Position numbers and translations under genes: made by a program. 64,000 nt of DNA from Uliginosibacterium paludis. Its GTDB lineage: Bacteria; Pseudomonadota; Gammaproteobacteria; Burkholderiales; Rhodocyclaceae. The notes beneath the pieces were generated by a model, which did no database searches, was not told the origin of the DNA, and was given only the letters and a program-made list of their open reading frames with translations. Within the stretch, counting starts at the first letter, position 1; each line of letters starts with the position of its first letter. The DNA lies in assembly GCF_039631355.1 (NCBI RefSeq), contig NZ_JBDIVF010000001.1, positions 248,001-312,000 on the forward strand. The letters run 5' to 3'. Below are positions 44,324 to 55,606 of the stretch, one piece after another.

Positions 44324-44977
44324 TCAGACGCCTGAAAAGAGCAGAAGGAAACGCATCAGGGGCGGCGCCACCAGGCGGTAGACGATATCCAGCATGCCGA
44401 AATAGAGCAGACCGATCACGATGAAGAAACCGTAGGGCTCGATTTTCGCCCAGACAATCGCTTGGCGGATCGGCAACAGGCTGACCGCGATACGGCCGCC
44501 GTCGAGTGGCGGCACCGGAATGAGGTTGAGCACCATCAGACCGATATTCACCAGCATGCCCCGCTGGCAGATTTCGAGCCAGACGCTTCCCGGCGCCGAC
44601 ATCCGGACCGCCAGCCCGAGCAGAACAGCCCAGATGATCGCCTGAGCGAAGTTGGCTGCGGGCCCGGCCGCCGCCACCCAGAACATGTCGGCCTTGGGGC
44701 GACGCAAGCGACTGAAATCCACCGGCACCGCCTTGGCCCAGCCAAAAGGCGGAAAGCTCGCCCCGGTCACCGCGTTCATCAGCACGATGCCGCCCGGGAC
44801 CAGCAGGGTCCCGACGGGATCCACATGCTTGAGCGGGTTGAGCGTGATCCGACCCATGAGATGGGCAGTCGGATCGCCGAACATGCGCGCCACATAACCA
44901 TGCGCGGCTTCATGCAAGGTGATTGCCAACAGCACCGGAATGGCCCAGATGACAATGTTGATCAGGATGTCGTTCAT
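44324..44977 (-). CDS. Site-2-type intramembrane metalloprotease (M50, rhomboid-unrelated)
   Basis: The 217-residue membrane protein has the zinc motif HEAAH (H22, E23, H26) in a TM helix and the second ligand NLIPVPPLDGGRIA. It belongs to the compact FtsH-independent S2P group found in many bacteria. Substrate unknown. It follows the yciO-like gene in the same direction. Confidence 0.92.
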   Translation of the reverse strand: MNDILINIVIWAIPVLLAITLHEAAHGYVARMFGDPTAHLMGRITLNPLKHVDPVGTLLVPGGIVLMNAVTGASFPPFGWAKAVPVDFSRLRRPKADMFWVAAAGPAANFAQAIIWAVLLGLAVRMSAPGSVWLEICQRGMLVNIGLMVLNLIPVPPLDGGRIAVSLLPIRQAIVWAKIEPYGFFIVIGLLYFGMLDIVYRLVAPPLMRFLLLFSGV

Positions 44978-44986
44978 GCGCCGATT

Positions 44987-45610
44987 CTACAGGCCAAGCG
45001 GCGCCAACGGCCCCTTGCCCTCGCGCAGCAGTTCCGGCTCGCCGGAACTCAGATCCACCACCGTAGTGGCCTCCAGCCCGCAGGCGCCGGCCTCGATGAC
45101 GAGATCCAGCTGCTTCTCCAGCCTGGCCCGGATATCGTCAGCCTCGGTCAGCGGCACGTCCTCGTCTGGCAGCATCAGCGTGGAGGTCAGCAACGGCTCC
45201 CCCAGCTCCGCCAGCAAGGCACTCACGACCGGATGCTCCGGCACACGCAGGCCGATGGTCTTGCGCTTGGGGTGCAGCACCCGGCGCGGCAGCTCCTTGG
45301 TGGCCTCCAGAATGAAGGTGTAGGGGCCGGGTGTCGTCGCCTTGAGCAGGCGGTACTGGACATTGTCCACCCGCGCATAGGTTGCGATTTCAGACAGGTC
45401 ACGGCACATCAGCGTGAAGTGATGACGCTCACCCACGCCGCGGATCTTGCGGATCCTGTCGAGCACATCGGCATCACCGGTAAGCCCGACCAGTGCATAG
45501 GCGCATTCGGTCGGCACGGCAATCAGGCCGCCCTCACGCAGGATCTGCGCGGCCTGCCGGATCAGGCGCGGCTGCGGGTGCTCGGGATGAATTTCGAAAT
45601 ACTGGGCCAT
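44987..45610 (-). CDS. YciO/Sua5-type protein (threonylcarbamoyl-AMP synthase fold)
   Basis: The 207-residue protein has the YrdC/Sua5 fold: IRQAAQILREGGLIAVPTEC, AYALVGLTGDADVLDRIRKI, FTLMCRDLSEIATYA and KTIGLRVPEHPVVSALLAEL. It is closer to YciO than to TsaC by the short C-terminus. Whether it makes the tRNA t6A precursor or acts elsewhere is not settled for YciO. It runs with the PHP gene. Confidence 0.88.
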   Translation of the reverse strand: MAQYFEIHPEHPQPRLIRQAAQILREGGLIAVPTECAYALVGLTGDADVLDRIRKIRGVGERHHFTLMCRDLSEIATYARVDNVQYRLLKATTPGPYTFILEATKELPRRVLHPKRKTIGLRVPEHPVVSALLAELGEPLLTSTLMLPDEDVPLTEADDIRARLEKQLDLVIEAGACGLEATTVVDLSSGEPELLREGKGPLAPLGL

Positions 45611-45643
45611 GATGGATCCAAGCCGTTCGGCAAAGGCGGCACC

Positions 45644-46486
45644 TTACACCAAACGCTCCCACACCGGCTTGAGGTCGGGCGGCAGACGCTCGGCGCGCCC
45701 GATATCCACCACGCTCTCGCCCGGCCCGTGAAAATCCGAGGCACGGGAAGCCAGAAAGCCGTAACGGCGCGCAACACGCGCGAATTCGAGTGCCTCGGCA
45801 CCGCACTGTGAGCCCGAGACGACCTCGATGGCTTCGCCCCCCAGATCGCGAAAACGATTGAACAGCGACTCCATGCCACTCTTGCTGACCCGAGTTCGCC
45901 CCGGATGGGCCACCACCGCAATGCCGCCCGCGGCATGGATCCAGCCCAGCGCCTCCTCGAGACTCGCCCACTCGTGATCGACAAAGCCCGGCTTGCCGCG
46001 CACCAGATAGTGATCGAACACGGTCGGCATATCCCGCGCGATGCCGATTTCGACCAGATAGCGGGCAAAGTGCGCGCGTGAGATGAGTGCCGGATTGCCC
46101 ACGTATTTCAGCGCGCCCTCGTACACGCCGCGAATGCCGATCGCCGCCAGGCCGTCACTCATCCGGCGAGCCCGGGTATCGCGTCCTGAACGCACGCCGG
46201 CCAGCCCCTCGACCAGCGCACTGCAGGCGGTATCCACCCCCAATCCGACGATGTGCACCGACTGATCCTGCCAGGAGACGGAAATCTCGACGCCATTGAC
46301 GAAACGGATGCCGAGCGACTCCGCTTCGGCGCGAGCCTCCGCCAGCCCACCGAGCTCGTCATGATCGGTCAGTGCCATCATCTGTACGCCGTTGGCATGA
46401 GCTCGACGGACAAGCCCGACAGGCGGCAGAAGGCCGTCCGAGACAGTGGAATGGCAGTGCAGATCTGCGTTCAGGACATCGTTCAT
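45644..46486 (-). CDS. PHP-domain phosphoesterase, RnaAM/YciV (TrpH)-like
   Basis: The 280-residue protein has the PHP metal motifs: NADLHCHSTVSDGLLPP, MALTDHDELGGLAEA, GVEISVSWQDQSVHIVGLGV and SDFHGPGES. Relatives hydrolyse 3',5'-nucleoside bisphosphates and act on RNA 5' ends. Gene order PHP-yciO-like-M50 is common in betaproteobacteria. Confidence 0.9.
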   Translation of the reverse strand: MNDVLNADLHCHSTVSDGLLPPVGLVRRAHANGVQMMALTDHDELGGLAEARAEAESLGIRFVNGVEISVSWQDQSVHIVGLGVDTACSALVEGLAGVRSGRDTRARRMSDGLAAIGIRGVYEGALKYVGNPALISRAHFARYLVEIGIARDMPTVFDHYLVRGKPGFVDHEWASLEEALGWIHAAGGIAVVAHPGRTRVSKSGMESLFNRFRDLGGEAIEVVSGSQCGAEALEFARVARRYGFLASRASDFHGPGESVVDIGRAERLPPDLKPVWERLV

Positions 46487-46543
46487 GCCTCCAGTCTAGC
46501 AGCCGGCGCTTGACGTCCGACACGCACAAGCCAAGGATGCACC

Positions 46544-47374
46544 ATGCTTTCGCCCTCCCCTCTCGCCCTCGCCGCTTTCCTGAGCCTCTTTGCCGCCCTC
46601 GGAGCCAGTCTCGTCGAACGGGCACACGCGCCGGCAATGCTCATCGGAATCGTCTCGCTCATCCTGGCCGGTCTGGCAGGCGTGCTCGACCCGATGGCTC
46701 TGGCCCTGACGCTTCCGGCATTCGGACTGGCCTGGCTGGCCCGACGTCCCGCCACGACCACCGCGCAGCGCACGCTGTTGCTGACCGCCTGTGGTGTATG
46801 GGCACTGGCCGCAGCCCTGCACCTGCTCCCTGGTTTCTCGCCGCACCTATGGAGCGAAGGTTTCGGACGGAGCGGCACGCTGCCGCTACGCTGGCACTAC
46901 GACAAAGGGCTGGCCGGGCTCTTACTGCTGCTTGCGCTGCCCAGGCAAGGCAAGCCGGATCGCCTTCGCTTCGCCCTGCTGCTGCCGGCCGGGCTGGCCC
47001 TGCCGATACTCGCCCTCCTCGGCGGCCTGGCCGACCTGGATCCGCGTTGGCAGAGCGGCACGCTCGTGTGGCTGGCCGGAAACCTCTTCCTCACGGTGTT
47101 TGCGGAAGAGGCGTTTTTCCGCGGTCTGATCCAGGGCGGGCTTCGCGAGGGTCTGGCCTCACGCCTGCCCTTCCCGCTGATCGTGGTCCTTGTTGCCGTG
47201 CTGTTCGCGCTCGTGCATCTGCCCTGGGGCCCGGCCTTTGCCGCAATGGCTTTTGTCGCAGGCCTGCTCTACGGATTCATGGCCGGCGCGCGGCAGGCCC
47301 TGTCCGCGGCCATTGCCGTGCACTTCCTGACCAATGCAGGATTTTTGCTGCTTACCCGCAGCCCACTGGGCTGA
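46544..47374 (+). CDS. CPBP-family intramembrane metalloprotease
   Basis: The 276-residue, multi-TM protein has the CAAX-protease/bacteriocin-processing motifs: EEAFFRGLIQGGLREG (EExxxR), FALVHLPWGPAFAAMAF and HFLTNAGFLLL. The active site lies in the membrane. Substrate unknown. It is divergent from the PHP gene across a 57-nt gap and precedes the glycine riboswitch. Confidence 0.9.
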   Translation: MLSPSPLALAAFLSLFAALGASLVERAHAPAMLIGIVSLILAGLAGVLDPMALALTLPAFGLAWLARRPATTTAQRTLLLTACGVWALAAALHLLPGFSPHLWSEGFGRSGTLPLRWHYDKGLAGLLLLLALPRQGKPDRLRFALLLPAGLALPILALLGGLADLDPRWQSGTLVWLAGNLFLTVFAEEAFFRGLIQGGLREGLASRLPFPLIVVLVAVLFALVHLPWGPAFAAMAFVAGLLYGFMAGARQALSAAIAVHFLTNAGFLLLTRSPLG

Positions 47375-47442
47375 AGAGACGCGCCGGAAAAATAAATTCA
47401 TCGGGGCGTTGAGTTCGGCGCATCGGCAGGTTACATTCGCCG

Positions 47443-47666
47443 CTCGTTCGGGAGAGTGCTGCCCTGCAGCCGCCGAAGGCGTAACCCCCCGGGAACGCTC
47501 AGGCAGAAGGACCGGACGAAGAGTACAGATCTGGAGAGCGATGTCCGCGAGACATCCACCGAAGGGGCACGCGTCAGATGACCGGGCACTTCACAGGCAG
47601 GCCGACTTCTCGCCACCTGATGGAGCAGCCAGACGCAATCTCTCAGGTACCAAGGACAGATGGGGG
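47443..47666 (+). promoter_or_regulatory. Tandem glycine riboswitch (gcvT leader)
   Basis: Two glycine aptamers lie in series. The first (about 47443-47520) has GGGAGAG, GCCGCCGAAGGCG and CTCAGGCAGAAGGAC; the second (about 47528-47666) has TGGAGAGCGATG, CACCGAAGGGG and ATCTCTCAGGTACCAAGGAC. These are the conserved features of the class. Expression is likely ON with glycine, because an intrinsic terminator follows at 47664-47696 and would be prevented by glycine-bound aptamer 2. Confidence 0.93.
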
Positions 47667-47696
47667 CCGATGCACACCGTGCACCCGGCCCTTTTT
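47664..47696 (+). terminator. Terminator of the glycine riboswitch expression platform
   Basis: GGGCCG (47664-47669) pairs with CGGCCC (47686-47691), with an inner TGCAC-GTGCA stem, followed by T5. It lies 20 nt before the gcvT start. Its left arm abuts the 3' end of aptamer 2 P1, so glycine binding can block its formation. Confidence 0.85.
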
Positions 47697-47716
47697 CATT
47701 TGCCCCTGAGAGAAAC

Positions 47717-48802
47717 ATGGCCAAGCAGACTCCGCTCTACCCCGTCCATGCCGCCGCCGGCGCCAAGATCGTCGACTTTGCCGGCTGGGACATGCCCATT
47801 CATTACGGTTCGCAGCTCGAAGAGCACAAAATCGTCCGGGCCGACGCCGGCATGTTCGACGTCTCCCACATGCTGCCGGTCGACATTTCCGGCGCGGGCG
47901 CGCAGGCCTTCCTGCAGAAGCTGCTGGCCAACAACGTGGCCAAGCTCAGCGAACCCGGCAAGGCGCTTTATTCCTGCATGCTCCGGGAAGATGGCGGTGT
48001 CATCGATGACCTGATCGTCTATTTCTTCGCATCCGACGACTACCGCATCGTGGTCAATGCCGGCACGGCCGACAAGGACGTGGCCTGGATGCGCGAAGTC
48101 GCCCGCCAACTGCCCGGTGGCGGCAATGTCACGATCACGCCGCGCCGCGACCTGGCCATCATCGCCGTGCAGGGCCCGAATGCCCAGGCCAAGGTCTGGG
48201 CCGCCATTCCCGGCAGCGAGGCCGTCGCGGCCTCGCTCAAGTATTTCCAGGCAGCACGCATGGGCGAGCTGATGATCTGCTTCACCGGCTACACCGGCGA
48301 GGCCGGCTATGAACTGATCCTGCCCGCCTCACACGCCGTGGCGACCTGGCAAGCCCTGGCCGCGCAAGGCGTGGCCCCCATCGGTCTCGGCGCGCGCGAT
48401 ACGCTGCGTCTGGAAGCCGGCATGAATCTTTATGGCGCCGACATGGACGAAAGCATCGGCCCGCTGGAGTCGGGCCTGGCCTGGACGGTCGACTTCTCCG
48501 GCGAGCGCGACTTCATCGGCCGCAAGGCGCTCGAAGCCACGCCGCCCGCACGCCAGCTGGTCGGCATCCTGCTGCAGGACCGCGGCGTCCTGCGCAGCCA
48601 CATGCAGGTCTTTACCGCCCACGGCGAAGGCGAGACCACCAGCGGCAGCTTCGCCCCCAGCATGAACGCCTCCATCGCCTTTGCGCGTGTTCCGGCGGCC
48701 GTCGCGATCGGCGACACTGTCGAAGTGGACATCCGTGGTAAGCGCTTGCCCGCCCGCGTCGTGAAGATGCCCTTCGTGCGGCGTGGCAAGGTGCTGGTCT
48801 GA
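47717..48802 (+). CDS. gcvT: Aminomethyltransferase (glycine cleavage T protein)
   Basis: The 361-residue protein (ATG 47717; MAKQTPLYPVHAAAGAKIVD) transfers the methylene of lipoyl-bound aminomethyl to THF. Conserved GWDMPIHYGSQLEEHKIVR, MFDVSHMLPVDISGAGAQAF, FTGYTGEAGYELILPASHAV and LEAGMNLYGADMDESIGPLE are present. Upstream in-frame residues overlap the terminator and are not coding. It begins the riboswitch-controlled gcvT-gcvH-gcvP operon. Confidence 0.97.
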   Translation: MAKQTPLYPVHAAAGAKIVDFAGWDMPIHYGSQLEEHKIVRADAGMFDVSHMLPVDISGAGAQAFLQKLLANNVAKLSEPGKALYSCMLREDGGVIDDLIVYFFASDDYRIVVNAGTADKDVAWMREVARQLPGGGNVTITPRRDLAIIAVQGPNAQAKVWAAIPGSEAVAASLKYFQAARMGELMICFTGYTGEAGYELILPASHAVATWQALAAQGVAPIGLGARDTLRLEAGMNLYGADMDESIGPLESGLAWTVDFSGERDFIGRKALEATPPARQLVGILLQDRGVLRSHMQVFTAHGEGETTSGSFAPSMNASIAFARVPAAVAIGDTVEVDIRGKRLPARVVKMPFVRRGKVLV

Positions 48803-48848
48803 CACATCCCGAATTCATCCCGTCCCGAATTTCACCAAGGAGCAAGAC

Positions 48849-49232
48849 ATGAGTATTCCCGCCAACCTGCGTTACACCGAATCGCACGAATGGGTCCGCA
48901 AGGAGCCGGACAACACGCTGACCATCGGCATCACCGACCATGCGCAAGGCGCGCTGGGTGACATCGTGTTCCTGGAACTGCCGGAAGCCGGCCGCGTGGT
49001 GAAGGCCCGCGAGGAAGTCGCGGTCGTCGAATCGGTCAAGGCAGCCTCCGACATCTACGCACCGGTGGCCGGCGAAATCATTGCAGCCAACACGGCAGCT
49101 GTCGATGCCCCGGACACGGTCAACTCCGATCCCTACGGCGCCTGGCTGTTCAAGCTCAAGCCGGCCAGCCTGGACGACATCGATGCGCTGCTCGACGCGG
49201 CCGGCTACGCCCGGGTCGTGGACGCCGCCTGA
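48849..49232 (+). CDS. gcvH: Glycine cleavage H protein
   Basis: The 127-residue protein shuttles aminomethyl-lipoate. The lipoyl Lys is K64 in VVESVKAASDIYAP, with ESHEWVRKEPDNTLTIGIT and HAQGALGDIVFLELPEAGR. ATG 48849 follows AAGGAG; the upstream GTG extension is non-homologous. Confidence 0.97.
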   Translation: MSIPANLRYTESHEWVRKEPDNTLTIGITDHAQGALGDIVFLELPEAGRVVKAREEVAVVESVKAASDIYAPVAGEIIAANTAAVDAPDTVNSDPYGAWLFKLKPASLDDIDALLDAAGYARVVDAA

Positions 49233-49290
49233 TCCTGTCGCGGGCAATGCAGCCTGTGGCAACGCGCCACGGGCTGCCGCCCGGCCCTGA

Positions 49291-49473
49291 ATGTCCAGGC
49301 CCCCACGCAACCCGATCGACGAGCTGCTGAAGTACGCCATCGTCGCTGGCGGCATGTGCCTTGTCATGCTCGTGCTCACGCGTGGCAAGTGGCTCACCGC
49401 GCTGCTGATCGCCGTCTGGCTGGGTTTCGTGCTGCTGCGCTTCAAGCGCAAGTCCGACCAGAAAAAACCCTGA
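49291..49473 (+). CDS. Small membrane protein between gcvH and gcvP
   Basis: A 60-residue ORF lies between gcvH (58 nt before) and gcvP (26 nt after). It has one or two TM helices (YAIVAGGMCLVMLVLT, LTALLIAVWLGFVLL), a polar N-terminus (MSRPPRNPIDELLK) and a strongly basic C-terminus (FKRKSDQKKP). I know no family. It is plausible as a real gene because its codon use and GC match its neighbours and it fits the operon. Confidence 0.55.
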   Translation: MSRPPRNPIDELLKYAIVAGGMCLVMLVLTRGKWLTALLIAVWLGFVLLRFKRKSDQKKP

Positions 49474-49499
49474 CGCCCCGCCCCTCCTGAAAGAACGCC

Positions 49500-52382
<2,883 letters not shown>

Positions 52383-52403
52383 AACCCGTCACGGGTCTCG
52401 AAC

Positions 52404-52434
52404 AAAAAGGGCCACGCTGTGCGTGGCCCTTTTT
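52404..52434. terminator. Bidirectional intrinsic terminator after gcvP
   Basis: AAAAAGGGCCACGC and GCGTGGCCCTTTTT form a perfect 14-bp stem with a 3-nt loop. It ends the gcv operon and the converging dehydrogenase transcript. Confidence 0.92.
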
Positions 52435-52455
52435 GTCTGGACAAGGCCGCCGGAA

Positions 52456-53382
52456 TCAGGTCAGTGCGAGCAGCTCGCGCAGATGTGATTCGGACCGACG
52501 GAAGCCGGCCATTTCCTCGTCCGAAAACTCGTAGCTCAGCACGCGCTCGACGCCGTTGCGCCCGACCACGCAGGGCACGCTCATCACCAGTCCGTTCACG
52601 CCGTATTCCCCCTTGAGCATTACCCCCAGCGGCAGGATGGACTGCTCATTGCCCTCGATGGCCCGGATGATGCGGAACACGCTGGCTGCTATGCCGTGGT
52701 TGGTGTTGCCCTTGCGCTCGAAGATGCGGAAACCCGCCTCCAGCGTCTGCTGGCGAACGGCTTCACGATCAATCGGAGGCAGGCCGTTGAGACGGCAATA
52801 GCTGTCGACATCCAGACCACACACCTTGCACAGACTCCAGGGGATGAAGCCGGTCGCACCATGGTCACCCAGCATGTAGCCGTAGATGTTTTTCGGATCG
52901 ATCTTCACATGATCACTCAGGATGCGCAGGAAGCGCGCCGTATCGATCAGCGTGCCGGCCGAGATCAGTTTGCCGGCGGGATAGCTTGATGCCATCAGCA
53001 TGACCTGGGTCATCACGTCCACCGGGTTGGTCACGTTGATGACGATGGCACCGGGTGAATAACGCTCCACCTGCTGGATGATCTCGCGCAGTATCGCGCT
53101 GTTGACGCGCACCAGGTCGTCCCGCGTCTGCCCTTGCTGCAGCTGGGCGCCAGCGGTGATGACAACGATGTTGCTGCCCGCCGTGTCGGCATAGTCGCCC
53201 GCGATGAGCAAGGGATTCTTGGCATAGGTAAAAGGCGTGGTGTGGGAAAAATCCCAGATCTCGGCCTCCGCCTTGGCCCTGGCCTTGTCTACCGCAACGA
53301 TTTCGGTCACCTCGCTCATATGGACCAGGAATCCGACGATTTCCGTTCCCACTGCGCCCATGCCGATCACCGATACCTTCAT
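52456..53382 (-). CDS. LDH/MDH-superfamily 2-hydroxyacid dehydrogenase, substrate uncertain
   Basis: The 308-residue enzyme has the NAD motif SVIGMGAVGTEIVGF with an acidic VAVDKA loop, catalytic D147/R150 (GTLIDTARFLRIL) and H174 (LGDHGATGFIPWS). The substrate loop is AQLQQGQTRDDLVRV: the residue that is Gln in lactate and Arg in malate dehydrogenases is Leu81 here. A bulkier hydrophobic 2-oxoacid substrate is possible. It is divergent from livK. Confidence 0.85.
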   Translation of the reverse strand: MKVSVIGMGAVGTEIVGFLVHMSEVTEIVAVDKARAKAEAEIWDFSHTTPFTYAKNPLLIAGDYADTAGSNIVVITAGAQLQQGQTRDDLVRVNSAILREIIQQVERYSPGAIVINVTNPVDVMTQVMLMASSYPAGKLISAGTLIDTARFLRILSDHVKIDPKNIYGYMLGDHGATGFIPWSLCKVCGLDVDSYCRLNGLPPIDREAVRQQTLEAGFRIFERKGNTNHGIAASVFRIIRAIEGNEQSILPLGVMLKGEYGVNGLVMSVPCVVGRNGVERVLSYEFSDEEMAGFRRSESHLRELLALT

Positions 53383-53581
53383 TCACTTCTCCATGGATGA
53401 GGGCGCCCCGCTGCATGACCTTGTGCGAGAAAATCCCGCGCAGCAATCCTTTTGCCATCAAAAGGCCGGCGACGCCTTGCAAGGAGTCTAAACCCAAGGC
53501 AGAGTTGCCCCAATCCACTTCTGTCGGCGTCGCGTTCTTTTTTGCGTACGCCCCTTCATTTCCATCTCCGGGAGTTCATAC

Positions 53582-54757
53582 ATGTCTCGTCATTTCAATC
53601 CGGTCATGGCCGCTGCGCTGGGCATTGCACTCGTGCTGGGTGCCTGCGGCCAGAAGCAGGAAAGCCAGGGCACCCCCGGCGCCGCCGACACTGCAACGCA
53701 GGTAAAGATCGGCTTCGCAGCACCCTTGACCGGGCCCCAGGCGCACTATGGCAAGGGCTACCAGAACGGCGTGCAGCTCGCACTCGACGATGCCAACGCG
53801 CTGAACCCCACGCTCGGCGGCAAGCCGGTCAAGTTCGTGCTCGTGGCCGAAGACGACATGGCCGACCCCAAGACCGCCACCCAGGTCGCGCAACGCGTGC
53901 TCGACGGCGGGGTGTCCGGCGTGATCGGCCACTTCAACTCCGGCACCTCCATCCCTGCATCCAAGGTGTATTCGGACGCCGGCATGCCGCAGATCGCGAT
54001 GGCAACCGCGCCGGCCTTCACCCAGCAGGGTTTCAAGACTACCTTCCGCTCGATGACCTCCGACACGCAGCAAGGCTCGGTCATGGGGCGCTTTGTCGTG
54101 GAGAAACTGGCCGCGAAGAAGATCGCGATCATCGACGACCGTACCGCTTATGGTCAGGGCCTGGCGGACGAGTTCGAGAAAGCCGCCAAGGCTGCCGGCG
54201 GCAACGTCGTTGCACGCGAATTCACCAATGACAAGGCCAGCGACTTCATGGCCATCCTGACACGGATCAAGAGCCGCAAGCCCGACGCCATTTTCTTCGG
54301 CGGCACCGATGCGCAATCCGGACCGCTCGCGAAGCAGCTCACCCAGATCGGTCTCAAGTCCCCGCTGATCTCGGGTGAAATGACCCGCTCGGACACCTTC
54401 ATCAAACTCGCGGGGGACGCGGCCGAGGGCACCATTGCTTCGCTCGCAGGCGTGCCGATGGAGCAGATGCCGGGGGGCGCTGACTTCCTGAAGCGCTTCA
54501 AGGAGCGTTTCGGCGAACCCGAGATCTATTCTCCCTATGGCTACGATGCGACCCGTGTGATGGTTGCAGCCATGCTCAAGGCGGACTCCAGCGAACCCGC
54601 CAAGTACCTGCCGGTGCTGGCTTCGATCCATCACGCCGGCGTCACTGCCCCGGATATTTCCTACGACGACAAGGGTGACCTCGCCAACGGCGGCATCACT
54701 GTCTACCAGGTTCGCAGCGGGAAATGGGAAGTCATGGAAACGCTGGGCGGAAAGTAA
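53582..54757 (+). CDS. Branched-chain amino-acid-type ABC substrate-binding lipoprotein (LivK-like)
   Basis: The 391-residue protein begins with a lipoprotein signal (GIALVLGACGQKQ) and has the LivJ/LivK fold (KIGFAAPLTGPQAHYGKGYQ, GVSGVIGHFNSGTSIPASKV, DPKTATQVAQRVLDGG). It binds Leu/Ile/Val or other small acids or amides for a Liv-type importer. No livHMGF genes are nearby, so it is an orphan binding protein. It ends at a terminator (54774-54801). Confidence 0.9.
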   Translation: MSRHFNPVMAAALGIALVLGACGQKQESQGTPGAADTATQVKIGFAAPLTGPQAHYGKGYQNGVQLALDDANALNPTLGGKPVKFVLVAEDDMADPKTATQVAQRVLDGGVSGVIGHFNSGTSIPASKVYSDAGMPQIAMATAPAFTQQGFKTTFRSMTSDTQQGSVMGRFVVEKLAAKKIAIIDDRTAYGQGLADEFEKAAKAAGGNVVAREFTNDKASDFMAILTRIKSRKPDAIFFGGTDAQSGPLAKQLTQIGLKSPLISGEMTRSDTFIKLAGDAAEGTIASLAGVPMEQMPGGADFLKRFKERFGEPEIYSPYGYDATRVMVAAMLKADSSEPAKYLPVLASIHHAGVTAPDISYDDKGDLANGGITVYQVRSGKWEVMETLGGK

Positions 54758-54773
54758 CAAGCCCTGAAACCGG

Positions 54774-54801
54774 AAAGGCCGTCACGAAGACGGCCTTTTT
54801 T
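54774..54801 (+). terminator. Intrinsic terminator after the livK-like gene
   Basis: AAAGGCCGTC and GACGGCCTTT form a 10-bp stem with a 5-nt loop and a T-tract. It also sits at the 3' end of the converging MBL gene. Confidence 0.9.
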
Positions 54802-54822
54802 GTTTTCATTGCCCCGCAGGCG

Positions 54823-55602
54823 TCAAGCCTGCTGGCCGAGCTCGAAGCGCTGCCCGGCCGCCAGCAGCCGGAGCTCGGCATCGCCAGGGTAATTCAGTAC
54901 CTCGCGGGCAATCTCTTCGGCATAACCGGGCTTCAGGTGAGTGACAAAAACCTCGGGTCTCACAGTAAGCCGCCGCAGGACTTCATGCAGCATGCCGGAC
55001 GACAGGTGACAGGACACCTCGGCCATTGCCCGCTGCGACTCCGGAAAAGCCGCCTCGATGATCAGGTAGCGCAGATCGGGAATCGCGTTCAGCGCGGCAA
55101 TCTGTTCCTCGCAGATCGCGGTATCGCCCGAGAATGCGAGGCTGCCGTTGCCCGAGTCGATCAGGTAGCCGGTTGCCGGCACCGCATGCCGGGCCGGAAT
55201 GGGGGTAATCATGCGCCCCGCAAGATTCAGGGTCTGGCCGCAACGGATTTCCTCGAGCCGCAGCATCGGATTCACATAACCCGGAATCACGGTGAAATCG
55301 GGCCACACGAGCCAGTTGAAAACGTGCTCGCGCAGCACCTTGAGCGTTTCCCGACCGGCATGCACGATGATCGGCCGCGAGCGCAAATCGCCGATGGTAT
55401 CGATCAGCATGGGCAGCATCGCGATGTGATCGAGATGCGCATGAGTGAGGAAAATATGCTCGATCCTGAGCAGCGCTTCCAGTGACAGCTGGCCGACGCC
55501 CGTCCCGCAATCGATGAGGATGTCCTCGTCAACAAGAAGGCTGGTCGTCAGGAAACCTGCACCACCGATCCCGCCGCTGCACCCCAGGACTTCAACCCGC
55601 AT
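54823..55602 (-). CDS. MBL-fold metal-dependent hydrolase, class II cAMP phosphodiesterase-like
   Basis: The 259-residue protein starts MRVEVLGCSGGIGGAGFLTT and has the MBL metal motif FLTHAHLDHIAMLPMLIDTI, then FSGDTAICEEQIAAL and YLIIEAAFPESQRAMAEVSC HL. It resembles bacterial 3',5'-cyclic-nucleotide phosphodiesterases (PDE class II) and RNase Z-like MBLs. ATG 55602 starts at the fold; the in-frame upstream residues are not part of it. It is 4 nt after the FHA gene. Confidence 0.8.
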   Translation of the reverse strand: MRVEVLGCSGGIGGAGFLTTSLLVDEDILIDCGTGVGQLSLEALLRIEHIFLTHAHLDHIAMLPMLIDTIGDLRSRPIIVHAGRETLKVLREHVFNWLVWPDFTVIPGYVNPMLRLEEIRCGQTLNLAGRMITPIPARHAVPATGYLIDSGNGSLAFSGDTAICEEQIAALNAIPDLRYLIIEAAFPESQRAMAEVSCHLSSGMLHEVLRRLTVRPEVFVTHLKPGYAEEIAREVLNYPGDAELRLLAAGQRFELGQQA

Positions 55603-55606
55603 TCGC

